Assembly (NCBI GenBank): GCA_900316075.1
Contig: ONBT01000002.1
Location: forward strand, 55,361 to 119,360
Origin: an uncultured Lachnospiraceae bacterium
Lineage (GTDB): Bacteria > Bacillota > Clostridia > Lachnospirales > Lachnospiraceae
DNA: 64,000 nucleotides
Reading direction: 5' to 3'
Shown: positions 1 through 7,341 of the stretch, piece after piece
Layout of the letters: each line of letters starts with the position of its first letter
How positions within the stretch are numbered: the stretch's first letter is position 1
Notes under the pieces: generated by a model
What the model was told of the DNA's origin: nothing
The model's input: the letters and a program-made list of their open reading frames with translations, nothing else
The model's database searches: none
Made by a program: the position numbers and the translations under genes

Positions 1-91
1 TAATACACTCCTAATTATGGTTTATAGTGACTAATTTAGGACACCGGCTCCGTTCGGAGTCCCGCCCTTCCAAAACAGCCCGGGGGACTGG

Positions 92-108
92 TTTGTTCTA
101 CATTATTC
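92..108 (-). repeat. GAATAATGTA motif copy at the scfB stop codon
   Basis: On the minus strand this reads GAATAATGTAGAACAAA, and the TAA of the motif is the scfB stop. It is in the sense orientation, as are all other copies at gene ends. A partner of opposite orientation, GACTAATTTAGGACA, lies at 29-43 on the plus strand, where it would precede a gene starting beyond the left edge. The two share the unusual GAACA/GGACA end. Confidence 0.5.
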
Positions 109-1482
109 TGAAAGCGCCGCATCGGCCTTCAGGGCAATGGCGCATTCGACCCGTTTCCGCTGCAGTTCGCAGCCGATTTCATAGGGCATGTGGATGTCGC
201 CGTTCGCGTGGTAGGCGTTCGCCGCACAGCCGCCGCTGCAATAGTAGCGGGCGAAGCAGGTCCGGCACTCAGGCTTTTCGTAGACGTTGCACTTCTTGAA
301 GGACTCAACAAGGTCCGTCTTTTCAACGCCCCGCCATACATCCCCGAGCAGGAACTCGGGCTCGCCGACGAACTGGTGGCAGGGATAGAGGTCGCCTTCG
401 GGGGTGACCGCCAGGTATTCACTGCCGGAACCGCAGCCGCTGAGGCGCTTATATACGCAGGGGCCGCCTTCGAGATCAATCATGAAGTGGTAGAAGTTGA
501 AGTCCTTCTTCGTGCCCCGCCGCTTCTGCATCTCCTTCGCGAGGATATCGTACTGTTCAAGAAGGACGGGAATGTCCTCTTTCCGGATGGCGTAGTCATT
601 CGAAGGGTCCGCCACGACCGGCTCCACGGAAATCTCGTGGAAGCCCTGGTCGGCCAGCCAGAGAACGTCCTTCGCGAAGTCCAGATTGTAGTGGGTATAG
701 GTCCCGCGGACATAGTACTCTTTCCCAAGGGCCTCCCGGGAAGAAGCGAATTTCTTCAGCTTCGGCAGGATAATGTCGATGGATCCTGTCCCGGTCTTCG
801 TGGGCCGCATGCGGTCGTGAACTTCCGGCCGTCCGTCAATCGAAAGGACGACATTGTCCATCTCCCGGTTGCAGAAGTCGATGACTTCGTCCGTGATCAG
901 AACCCCGTTCGTCGTAATTGTGAAGCGGAAATGCTTGCCGGTCTTCTTCTCGAGGCCGCGTCCGTAAGCCACGAGACGTTTCACCACATCCCAGTTCATG
1001 AGGGGCTCACCGCCGAAGAAGTCGACCTCGATATTGGTCCGGCCCCCGCAATGGGATACGACAAAGTCCAGGGCCCGGCAGCCGGTCTCATAAGACATGA
1101 GGCCTTTCGGCCCGTGGTACTCCCCCTGCCCTGCGAAGCAGTATACGCAGTTCAGATTGCAGTCATGGGCCACATGCAGGCACAGGGCCTTGACCACGGT
1201 CGGATGCTTGGCGAAGCGCTCAATGCTGTCCTCGTAGGGGTCTTCCGTGAAGAGGTCCCCATTGTCGGAAAGCTCCTTGATCTCCCCGCAGGCTTCCGCG
1301 ATATCCTTGTCCGAAGCCTTCGGAAAGTCCTTCTTCACGGCGGAAAGAATCTTCTTCGAAGTCGTCTTCCCGGCCGCAATCCGCCCGATCAGGTCATAGG
1401 TCAAATCGTCTACGACATGCACGGCCCCGCTGTTTTCATCGAGGACAATGTTCATGCCGCACTGCTTGTACTGATGAATCAA
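103..1482 (-). CDS. scfB: SCIFF peptide maturase, radical SAM/SPASM protein
   Basis: The enzyme is expected to install thioether cross-links between cysteines and neighbouring residues of the SCIFF peptide encoded just upstream. The radical SAM CX3CX2C motif is visible as DCNLNCVYC about 110 residues in, and a Cys-rich SPASM region (CRTCFARYYCSGGC) lies near the C-terminus for auxiliary iron-sulfur clusters. The N-terminus IHQYKQCGMNIVLDENSGAVHVVDD is typical of this maturase family. The longest ATG start would be at 1512, but a TTG at 1482 gives the usual family start M-I-H-Q-Y-K and has GAAAAAGGG six bases ahead, so I prefer TTG. The gene lies 108 bases after scfA and is probably co-transcribed with it. 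The stop codon TAA is embedded in a copy of the GAATAATGTA motif. Confidence 0.9.
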   Translation of the reverse strand: MIHQYKQCGMNIVLDENSGAVHVVDDLTYDLIGRIAAGKTTSKKILSAVKKDFPKASDKDIAEACGEIKELSDNGDLFTEDPYEDSIERFAKHPTVVKALCLHVAHDCNLNCVYCFAGQGEYHGPKGLMSYETGCRALDFVVSHCGGRTNIEVDFFGGEPLMNWDVVKRLVAYGRGLEKKTGKHFRFTITTNGVLITDEVIDFCNREMDNVVLSIDGRPEVHDRMRPTKTGTGSIDIILPKLKKFASSREALGKEYYVRGTYTHYNLDFAKDVLWLADQGFHEISVEPVVADPSNDYAIRKEDIPVLLEQYDILAKEMQKRRGTKKDFNFYHFMIDLEGGPCVYKRLSGCGSGSEYLAVTPEGDLYPCHQFVGEPEFLLGDVWRGVEKTDLVESFKKCNVYEKPECRTCFARYYCSGGCAANAYHANGDIHMPYEIGCELQRKRVECAIALKADAALSE

Positions 1483-1590
1483 AATAAACCCTTTTTCAAA
1501 ACACAAGGACATGAGCGGCAGGCAGGCCCGTCGCCATGTCCCTTTAAATATTTCAGATGTCTGTTTCCGCCGAGTGGCGGTTGAAAAACC

Positions 1591-1746
1591 TTACTGAGCG
1601 TTCTTCAGAAGCTTTTCGCAGGACTGATTGCCTACGGTGCAGCTGGTCTTGCAGGCGCTCTGGCAGGAAGTACGGCACTCGCCGCAGCCGCCGGTCTTTA
1701 CAGTGTTTGTGAGCTTTCTCGTGTTCAGAGTCTGGATGTGTTTCAT
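1591..1746 (-). CDS. scfA: SCIFF ribosomal peptide precursor (six cysteines)
   Basis: The 51-residue product starts MKHIQTLNTRKLTNTVKTGG. It ends with a Cys-rich core of the pattern CGECRTSCQSACKTSC, followed by one further Cys. This matches the SCIFF (six cysteines in forty-five) family of thioether peptides almost universal in Clostridia, whose physiological role is not settled. The reading frame stays open upstream to 1854, but the ATG at 1746 has a good ribosome binding site (AAGGGAGA) and gives the usual family length. The maturase gene follows immediately, which supports the assignment. No export or protease gene is adjacent. Confidence 0.95.
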   Translation of the reverse strand: MKHIQTLNTRKLTNTVKTGGCGECRTSCQSACKTSCTVGNQSCEKLLKNAQ

Positions 1747-1765
1747 GACAGGTCTCCCTTCATAT

Positions 1766-1775
1766 AAATAATGTA
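1766..1775 (+). repeat. AAATAATGTA motif copy ahead of scfA
   Basis: A variant of the recurrent motif, 20-29 bases upstream of the scfA start codon and antisense to it. The same placement and orientation are seen at clpB, pyk, glnA, htrA, fruA and rpsG. Confidence 0.4.
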
Positions 1776-1876
1776 ATGCATCACCACGCGGTGACAATCG
1801 TTCGTCTTCCGTGTCCCGCCTCGCTTTCGCCGCGGAAAAAGCCATTCCCGGCACACGGGCAAAACACGCGGAAGAT

Positions 1877-1904
1877 ATTATAGCATACTGGGAAGAAATT
1901 ACAA
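1877..1904 (-). promoter_or_regulatory. sigma-A promoter for scfA-scfB
   Basis: The minus strand reads TTGTAA (1904-1899), a 16-base spacer ending in TGC, then TATAAT (1882-1877), which is an extended -10 promoter. It predicts a leader of about 120 bases before scfA. In the leader, TCTTCCGCGTG near the start can pair with CACGGAAGA further down. Confidence 0.7.
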
Positions 1905-1911
1905 ACTCTTT

Positions 1912-2961
1912 TCAATCGAGGCCGTTTACGACCGCATTGTCCATGCACCACTGCAGGGCTTTCGAGGCGAGGTAGTAATCCTTGATGGTCTCCTGCCCGC
2001 CCATATTCGTGTACAGGGTGTCCTTGTCCGTGACGCCCAGCTGGGACATCATGGTCTGCACGTACTGGTCGAAGCCCTCGGAGTCAATCGTGAGGCCTTC
2101 CTTCATGGCAACGGCCAGGAAAACGTACTCTTCCCGGGCATTCTCATCAACAGAATCGTCGACGGTGGCGTTGCCCGTGACCTTGTTGATGACGATTTCC
2201 TGCTTGAGGTCGGTCTCGTGGTCCTTGAAGTACTGGGCGTACTGCTGCTTCAGGTAGTTGGTCTTGAAGTCGGCAAGGTCCGTGCAGCCGAACTTGTCCT
2301 GGACGATGGCGTCCGTCAGGGTATCATAGGTCAACTTGGTGCAGATGAAGTTCACGGTGAAGCGGAAGACCACCGCCTGGCCGGCCAGGTCCGTTGCCCC
2401 GTAGTCATCCGGGAAGGTCACGTTGGAATCAACAGTGGAGCCCACTGTCGCGCCGACAAGGCCGGAAGTGAAGCCGTCGATGTAGCCGGTTCCCTGAACC
2501 GCGTCGGAATTTCCGGCCACGTCCACATAGACGTCAGAAGCCGTGCCGCCATCGAAGGCCGTACCGTCCTTGAGACCCTGGTAGTCGATGTTTACGATGT
2601 CGTCCTCGGCCACCGTCGTCTTCGTGTCATCCCGGTAGAAGCCGTTCTCCCCGGTCAGAAGGTTGCTGTCACAGAAGGCCTTCAGAGTGTCCTCGTCGGC
2701 AGATTCCGCGTCGGGGAAATTCACCTCGACACCCTTGTAATCGCCCAGGGTCACAAGCTCGGCCGCCTTCTTCGCGGTCTCCGTCATCTCAAGGTCTTCG
2801 CCGGAAGCGGAAGAATCGTCCGTCTGTGATGTGTCCGTAGAAGATGTGTCGCTGCTGTCCGTCGTATCTTTGCTGTCACTCTTCTTGCTGCCGCAGGAGG
2901 CAAGCAGGGAAGCTGCTGTCACAGCCGCCAGGACCAGGGCAAGTAATTTCATATTTTTCAT
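1912..2961 (-). CDS. Secreted lipoprotein with trigger-factor-like FKBP peptidyl-prolyl isomerase domain
   Basis: The protein of 349 residues starts MKNMKLLALVLAAVTAASLLASCG, a lipoprotein signal peptide with lipobox LLASC. A Ser/Asp/Thr-rich linker follows. The middle region VNIDYQGLKDGTAFDGGTASDV ... IDGFTSGLVGATVGSTVDSNVTFPDDYGATDLAGQAVVFRFTV matches the FKBP domain of trigger factor, and the C-terminal part resembles the trigger factor chaperone arm. It probably folds exported proteins on the outer face of the membrane. An upstream in-frame start at 3009 exists, but the ATG at 2961 has AAGGAG at the right distance and begins the signal peptide. The leader contains three stacked hairpins. 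Confidence 0.85.
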   Translation of the reverse strand: MKNMKLLALVLAAVTAASLLASCGSKKSDSKDTTDSSDTSSTDTSQTDDSSASGEDLEMTETAKKAAELVTLGDYKGVEVNFPDAESADEDTLKAFCDSNLLTGENGFYRDDTKTTVAEDDIVNIDYQGLKDGTAFDGGTASDVYVDVAGNSDAVQGTGYIDGFTSGLVGATVGSTVDSNVTFPDDYGATDLAGQAVVFRFTVNFICTKLTYDTLTDAIVQDKFGCTDLADFKTNYLKQQYAQYFKDHETDLKQEIVINKVTGNATVDDSVDENAREEYVFLAVAMKEGLTIDSEGFDQYVQTMMSQLGVTDKDTLYTNMGGQETIKDYYLASKALQWCMDNAVVNGLD

Positions 2962-2987
2962 ATTTGTCTCCTTAACATGTGCTTTCC

Positions 2988-3138
2988 GCAGAGCTTCGTT
3001 GCTTCGCAACTCCCGCTCTGCTCCCTTCCAACTCGCGCTTTTCTGCTGCTTTGCAGCATCGCGCTCGTTGAAAGGGGGCGTGCCATTAAGTCATCGCCAT
3101 CGACAAATAAATTTGCCTCTGTCGATGACTTATGGCAC
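2988..3138 (-). repeat. Three consecutive nested hairpins in the lipoprotein leader
   Basis: Three inverted repeats lie back to back. Hairpin C is 3080-3138, with long arms GTGCCAT(T)AAGTCATCG and the complement. Hairpin B is 3024-3075, with imperfect outer arms and an inner GCTGC-TTT-GCAGC. Hairpin A is 2988-3021, with outer arms GCAGAGC/GCTCTGC and inner GTTGC-TTC-GCAAC. The predicted transcription start, just upstream of 3138, places all three inside the 5' leader. Hairpin A has the same architecture as the hairpin after fruA (34604-34654). Confidence 0.75.
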
Positions 3139-3148
3139 TTGAAATCAC

Positions 3149-3154
3149 ATGATA
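3149..3154 (-). promoter_or_regulatory. Candidate extended -10 box for the lipoprotein gene
   Basis: The minus strand reads TGC-TATCAT, an extended -10 element, just before hairpin C. The -35 region is poor, so the promoter is tentative. Confidence 0.4.
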
Positions 3155-3161
3155 GCATTTA

Positions 3162-3190
3162 TTGCTTTTTCATGCCACAAATGTTATGAT
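3162..3190 (+). promoter_or_regulatory. Promoter for the plus-strand gene at 3296
   Basis: TTGCTT (3162-3167), 17 bases, then TATGAT (3185-3190) preceded by TGT, an extended -10. It is divergent from the lipoprotein promoter and overlaps its upstream region. Confidence 0.6.
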
Positions 3191-3295
3191 TCTTCGGCTG
3201 AATTTTTGTGAACACGCGCGGAAGTCTCAATTTCACGAGGTCCTGAAGCGCTTATTCCCGGCAAATATATTTGTATATCATTCGGAGGTTTTATC

Positions 3296-3757
3296 ATGCC
3301 TGTTTGGGCCATTGTCATGCTGATCATCATCGCCGCCCTCGTGGCCGGCATTATTGTTCTCTACATTCTCGGCAAGCGGGCCGAAAAGAAGAAGGCCGAG
3401 CAGGACGAGCTCATCCGCTCTTCCGCCCAGCCGATTTCCTTCCTGGTCATTGACAAGAAGATGATGAAGCTGAAGGATTCCGGCCTTCCCCAGCAGGCCA
3501 TCGACCAGGCGGGCCGCTTCTCAAGGAATGCCAAGCTTCCCATTGTCAAGGTCAAGGCGGGTCCCAAGGTCATGAACCTGATTGCCGACCCCGAAATCTT
3601 CGACCAGATTCCGGTGAAGAAGGAAGTGAAGGCAATGGTTTCCGGCCTCTACATCACTTCTGTCCGCGGCCTCCACGGCCGGGCCGAAGCCCCCGAACCG
3701 AAGAAGAAAGGCATCCGGGCAAAGCTTGCCGCCCTTCGCAAGAAGGCGACTTCGTAA
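3296..3757 (+). CDS. Conserved-looking small membrane-anchored protein of unknown function
   Basis: This 153-residue protein has one N-terminal membrane helix (about residues 4-27, AIVMLIIIAALVAGIIVLYI), then a basic patch and a cytoplasmic domain of mixed composition. It ends in a Lys/Arg-rich tail. The start has GGAGG ten bases ahead. I recognise no enzyme motif. The domain ISFLVIDKKMMKLKDSGLP ... PIVKVKAGPKVMNLIADPEIFDQIPVKKEVKAMVSGLYI looks folded rather than low-complexity. It is the only convincing plus-strand gene here and has its own promoter and terminator, so it is a monocistronic unit. Function is unknown. Confidence 0.75.
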   Translation: MPVWAIVMLIIIAALVAGIIVLYILGKRAEKKKAEQDELIRSSAQPISFLVIDKKMMKLKDSGLPQQAIDQAGRFSRNAKLPIVKVKAGPKVMNLIADPEIFDQIPVKKEVKAMVSGLYITSVRGLHGRAEAPEPKKKGIRAKLAALRKKATS

Positions 3758-3792
3758 GACAGGCGTGAAATATTAGCCATAAAAAATGAAAG

Positions 3793-3826
3793 AGCCGCTC
3801 CGGAAAAGAATCCGGGGCGGCTTTTT
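3793..3826 (+). terminator. Bidirectional intrinsic terminator
   Basis: An AGCCGCTCCGG/CCGGGGCGGCT hairpin is followed by TTTTT on the plus strand. On the minus strand a T-rich run also follows, so it can serve both the plus-strand gene and the convergent restriction island. Confidence 0.85.
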
Positions 3827-3875
3827 CACGCCTTGACAAGCATGTATTGAAATATATTGCAGAAATCAAAAATAT

Positions 3876-4975
3876 CTATCCGTCGGAAGCAGCCTCAATT
3901 TCTCCCCTCACACATTGCTCATACCACTCGGGCGGGGCGGAAACGGAAGTATCCTGAAAGGCAGCCTCAAACAGCCTGTATAACTGCTTGTACTTCAGAT
4001 GTTTTTCGATTGCGGTACGAAGCTCCCTGGTGTGAAGAGGGATTATTTTCATTGAATCGACATGCTCGGTATCATTCCGGTAATACGGTATGCTCTTTCT
4101 TCCCCGAAAATCCGATACCACCGTGGCGTGCAGATTATTTGCGACAAAGGTACAGTAGGCGTTGGGGTCCTTGTCAATCATATAGTTGGACAGATGCCTC
4201 GACACCGGCTCCATCTCCCCATGTCTCTGTGTGGTTCCCTCCATCAGAGTGCATTCAATCAATAATGTATGCCCGGGGTAATCCGCGGTCGCCTCATAGA
4301 CATATTCAATATCGGATTCGCCTCCTCCCGCATGCGTTCTGGGCAGCAGCTCCGTATCGATGGACAAATTCATATAATCAAGAATCTTCTCAATTCATGA
4401 ATTTTTCGTATGATGGTTTCTGTAGTTTCTTCATCTACACAAAGCGGAAGCAGGTAGGTGAATTCATCATCCGTCAGATAATTATCGCAAGCTTGTAAGA
4501 CTTTTCCCGTAACCAGGAAAGGCCGGACGCAACCGTTCTGAATCGGGCAGGATGTTTTCAAAATCTGTTTCAGATACAAAAAACTGTCCGACGGAATCTG
4601 GAAATCATTGTCCGAAGCAAAGTTCCCGGCCTGGGCCAAATGCAGCAAATGAAGGCCCACCTCGGTCAGCCTTCGATTTTCATCAATCAGACCGATATCC
4701 ACTAAACCGGATGTTTTCTCCCGCGCAGTTTTCGCCTTGCTGCCTTAGTCATCCGCATTCAAATCGCCTGTAAAAAAGCCCCGTTCATAGGCAAATTCAT
4801 AGTATTTCTCCTGAATTTCCGGATTGGAGCCCCATGGAACCTCATGATTATCCGGTATAGCCCCGAAATCATTGAGAATCATCAGCTGCTCTTCCACTTT
4901 TCTGTGAAAGTCAGCCATACGAAAGCTTGTCGTACCAAGACTCCAGGCATACGATTGAAAAGTAAAATGCGGCAT
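3876..4975 (-). pseudogene. AlwI-like type IIS restriction endonuclease, broken by a stop and a frameshift
   Basis: Three adjacent reading frames together make one protein. The first piece (4975-4745, starting MPHFTFQSYAWSLGTTSFRM, with AAGGGAGG ahead) ends at TAA 4745-4747. The second piece (to 4370) continues in the same frame after that stop, reading GSKAKTAREKTSGLVDIGLIDENRRLT. The third piece (ending 3876) is in another frame; reading that frame upstream gives IEKILDYMNLSIDTELLPRTHAGGGESDIEY, so a single-base indel near 4385-4400 separates them. SDIEYVYE ... LLIECTL resembles a PD-(D/E)XK active site, and the ELLPRTHAGGGE and EMEPVSRHL segments recall the AlwI family. Two adenine methyltransferases sit upstream. 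The family assignment comes from recalled motifs only. The gene is almost certainly inactive unless the stop and the shift are read through. Confidence 0.75.
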
Positions 4976-5015
4976 TTGCGACCTCCCTTTTTGCACGATC
5001 TTCTTCACAAGCAGC

Positions 5016-5924
5016 CTAATAATTCGTTATGAACACTTCTTCCGTGAACTCGTTCTTATTCTTTATGTGATAGTTGGAATTATTATAATTATAATTCAGA
5101 AAATGGACTTTATATTTTTCTGCCCATGAAATTAATATATCGTTTTTTCTGCCTTTATGCCTCATGACATTGGATAATCCGAAGCGAACCTGCCTGCCAT
5201 TCAACTGATCCAGATACCGCAGCAGATTTGTTTCGTCCTCTTCCGTCCACCCATTAGCTTCATTATAGCTCGCCGTAGAAATGAGATAAGGAGGAGCACA
5301 ATATACGAAGTCCTGATTTCCAAAATACTCCGGAGCCAGAGCCTGAAAATCACTCGAAGTGAATTGGCAGTTCTGCTTGTGAAGTGCTTCTACAAACTGC
5401 CGAAGATTCTTCCGGATGTTTGAATTAAAATCCCTCTTGCCCACCGGAAGATTGAATTCTCCTTTGCTGTTAAACCTTATCTGATTATTGAAGCTATAGA
5501 TAATAAGCGTATACAGCATGAGATAATAATCATCATTCTTCTCTTCTGCCTCATTGAATGCCTTCCTCAGGTCCATATATGGGGCCTTGTTGTAATTCCC
5601 AAGTCCCCTGCTGCTTTCGCAGCCGTAATAGGCATATCCATACCGCCCTGCATCCGACAAATGGAATTTGAGAATATTATCTTCTATTTTTGTTTCAATC
5701 GTCTGGTAGTCGTATGTATCGAAGACCTTCAATAATTCTATAAGGCAGTGATTCTTATCATTATAAATAATATGGTTTGCGAGAGTGTTGATGCCGACAT
5801 TTCCTCCCCCGCAGAAAAGGTCAACAAAGGTATCAATATTCGTCGGAAACAGGGGCATGATCTGCGGCAGAAGCTTGTATTTGCCTCCGGTGTAGTTCAA
5901 TGGCGATTTGACGAAGTCTGCCAT
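5016..5924 (-). CDS. D12-class DNA adenine methyltransferase with motif IV changed to APPY
   Basis: The 302-residue protein begins MADFVKSPLNYTGGKYKLLPQI, the usual Dam/D12 opening. It continues with VDLFCGGGNVGIN (SAM-binding motif I) and has an FVYCAPPYLIS segment where the family has DPPY. The codon at 5295-5297 is GCT (Ala), one base away from GAT (Asp). The missing Asp is catalytic in this family, so the enzyme is predicted to be impaired. The start codon overlaps the stop of the upstream methyltransferase (TAATG), implying translational coupling. In AlwI/FokI-like systems two adenine methyltransferases protect the two strands of an asymmetric site. The base composition is visibly richer in AT than its neighbours. 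Confidence 0.85.
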   Translation of the reverse strand: MADFVKSPLNYTGGKYKLLPQIMPLFPTNIDTFVDLFCGGGNVGINTLANHIIYNDKNHCLIELLKVFDTYDYQTIETKIEDNILKFHLSDAGRYGYAYYGCESSRGLGNYNKAPYMDLRKAFNEAEEKNDDYYLMLYTLIIYSFNNQIRFNSKGEFNLPVGKRDFNSNIRKNLRQFVEALHKQNCQFTSSDFQALAPEYFGNQDFVYCAPPYLISTASYNEANGWTEEDETNLLRYLDQLNGRQVRFGLSNVMRHKGRKNDILISWAEKYKVHFLNYNYNNSNYHIKNKNEFTEEVFITNY

Positions 5925-7156
5925 TACCGCTTCACCTCACAGACAAAGAGCCGTTCTTCATTCGTTGAGTTCTTCGATTTTCCCGTCGTAAAAGCCTTGT
6001 ACTTCTTTGAGCAGACCCGGACCTTTCCTTTCGCCGAAAGAATCCGCATGATATCTTCATCGGTCATTCTCGCATTGCTTCTATCATTCGCCTTGGTGCC
6101 TGTATTATTATAAGACAAGACAATGTACCTGCACTGTAAGGCCCGGACCAGTTCTTCAAAAGCAGAGGCTGCCGATCTTGTGCAGTAGCGGCTTTTCAGG
6201 GAAGTCCGGTCCATTTTTCTTGCTTCCCCCTTCACCTCGGGTTTTTCCCATAAAGCCACATTTTCCAGCACATGATATAAATCGCAGTAATTTCGACTGT
6301 TATAAGGGGGGTCACAGTATACGCAGTCAGCAAATGGAAAGTCTCCATTTAACGCGAGCTTGTTGGAGTCATCATGAAAGAAAAGATTGGCCTCCTTCGG
6401 CTTCTTTGACAAATCCAGCGGCAGCATTTCAAATCTGCGGTCAAATTCAACACCTTTCCTGTAGGCGTCGTAATGACCGCATGTATTGGCCACCTTGTCC
6501 ATGGAATAGATGAGCGACGTGACCAGGATTGCCCTTTCCCGCTCATTCAGCTCTTTTGCCCGATATTTTTTCTCGATATCCTCTCTGATGAAACCGATTT
6601 TTCTGCAGTCCTCCTCACAGAAAAATGTATTGCCAAAGGTCTCCGACATATAATTAGGCTTCAGTTTTTTATCTGTCAGTTGGTTATAGGCACAGATCAT
6701 CATGGACAGGTGGTTTTCATCCACCTCGTCTCCCGACAGAAAAGCGACATGGGCCAGGTAATTGCTGTACAAAGTATCATTTGTAATGACCTGCATCCTG
6801 TCCATGAAATGATAAGCTACAACTCCTGTCCCCGCGAAGACATCCAGCATAGAATGGGTATCGGGGCAGTATTTGGCAATGGTTTCATCAATGAAATCCA
6901 GTAATTTGTACTTGTTCCCCAAGTACCGGCGGTTCTGAATATTCAATTTCTTCTGTTCATTCTCGAATTCAATGATGTCTCCTACCCTGCAATCCAGCGC
7001 ATGGCACAGTTTCTCTATGCTTTCCATGGAAATATATTCATTCCGGCGGATCCGCGTCATGATATTCCGGCTGACACCTGCATACGAAGCCAGAGCAGAT
7101 TCCTTCACATTTCTGTCGGCAATCACACTGTATAATTTGTCATACTTGACTGTCAT
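5924..7156 (-). CDS. HTH-fused DNA adenine methyltransferase
   Basis: The N-terminal 65 or so residues (ESALASYAGVSRNIMTRIRRNEYISMESIEKLCHALDCRVGDIIEF) form an XRE-type helix-turn-helix. The rest is a D12-class adenine methyltransferase with RRYLGNKYKLLDFID, MLDVFAGTGVVAYHF (motif I) and an intact DCVYCDPPYNSRNY (motif IV). The ATG at 7156 is chosen because GGAGG sits five bases ahead; an upstream in-frame GTG at 7171 is less likely. The fusion suggests self-regulation, as known for some HTH-fused methyltransferases. The promoter indeed contains a palindrome inside its spacer. It is the first gene of the restriction island. Confidence 0.9.
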   Translation of the reverse strand: MTVKYDKLYSVIADRNVKESALASYAGVSRNIMTRIRRNEYISMESIEKLCHALDCRVGDIIEFENEQKKLNIQNRRYLGNKYKLLDFIDETIAKYCPDTHSMLDVFAGTGVVAYHFMDRMQVITNDTLYSNYLAHVAFLSGDEVDENHLSMMICAYNQLTDKKLKPNYMSETFGNTFFCEEDCRKIGFIREDIEKKYRAKELNERERAILVTSLIYSMDKVANTCGHYDAYRKGVEFDRRFEMLPLDLSKKPKEANLFFHDDSNKLALNGDFPFADCVYCDPPYNSRNYCDLYHVLENVALWEKPEVKGEARKMDRTSLKSRYCTRSAASAFEELVRALQCRYIVLSYNNTGTKANDRSNARMTDEDIMRILSAKGKVRVCSKKYKAFTTGKSKNSTNEERLFVCEVKR

Positions 7157-7189
7157 GTATACCTCCATCACGAACCATATACAAGCAAC

Positions 7190-7218
7190 AATGTATCACG
7201 ACATCGTGACATTTTCAA
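7190..7218 (-). promoter_or_regulatory. Promoter with operator palindrome for the methyltransferase island
   Basis: The minus strand reads TTGAAA (7218-7213), 17 bases, TACATT (7195-7190). Fourteen of the 17 spacer bases are the inverted repeat TCACGATGTCGTGA (7196-7209). A dimeric HTH protein bound there would block the polymerase, so autorepression by the fused HTH domain is the natural reading. Confidence 0.65.
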
Positions 7219-7259
7219 TCTGCTTTCTTTGGGAAGCAGGCAGGCTTCGGCAGGCCGGC

Positions 7260-7306
7260 AAAAAAGGGTCCTGGCGGGCGCGCTAGTCCAGCGCCCGCCA
7301 GGACCC
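7260..7306 (-). terminator. Terminator after the aminotransferase gene
   Basis: A perfect 16-bp stem (GGGTCCTGGCGGGCGC and its complement) is followed by TTTTTT on the minus strand. It isolates the restriction island from the gene upstream. Confidence 0.9.
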
Positions 7307-7341
7307 GTAAATTTCAGGAGATTTCGCGGTTTAAATTATTC

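Noticed and set aside
4745..4747. Programmed read-through or selenocysteine at the stop inside the endonuclease
   Set aside because: The codon is TAA, not TGA, and a second independent frameshift lies downstream. Decay is simpler.
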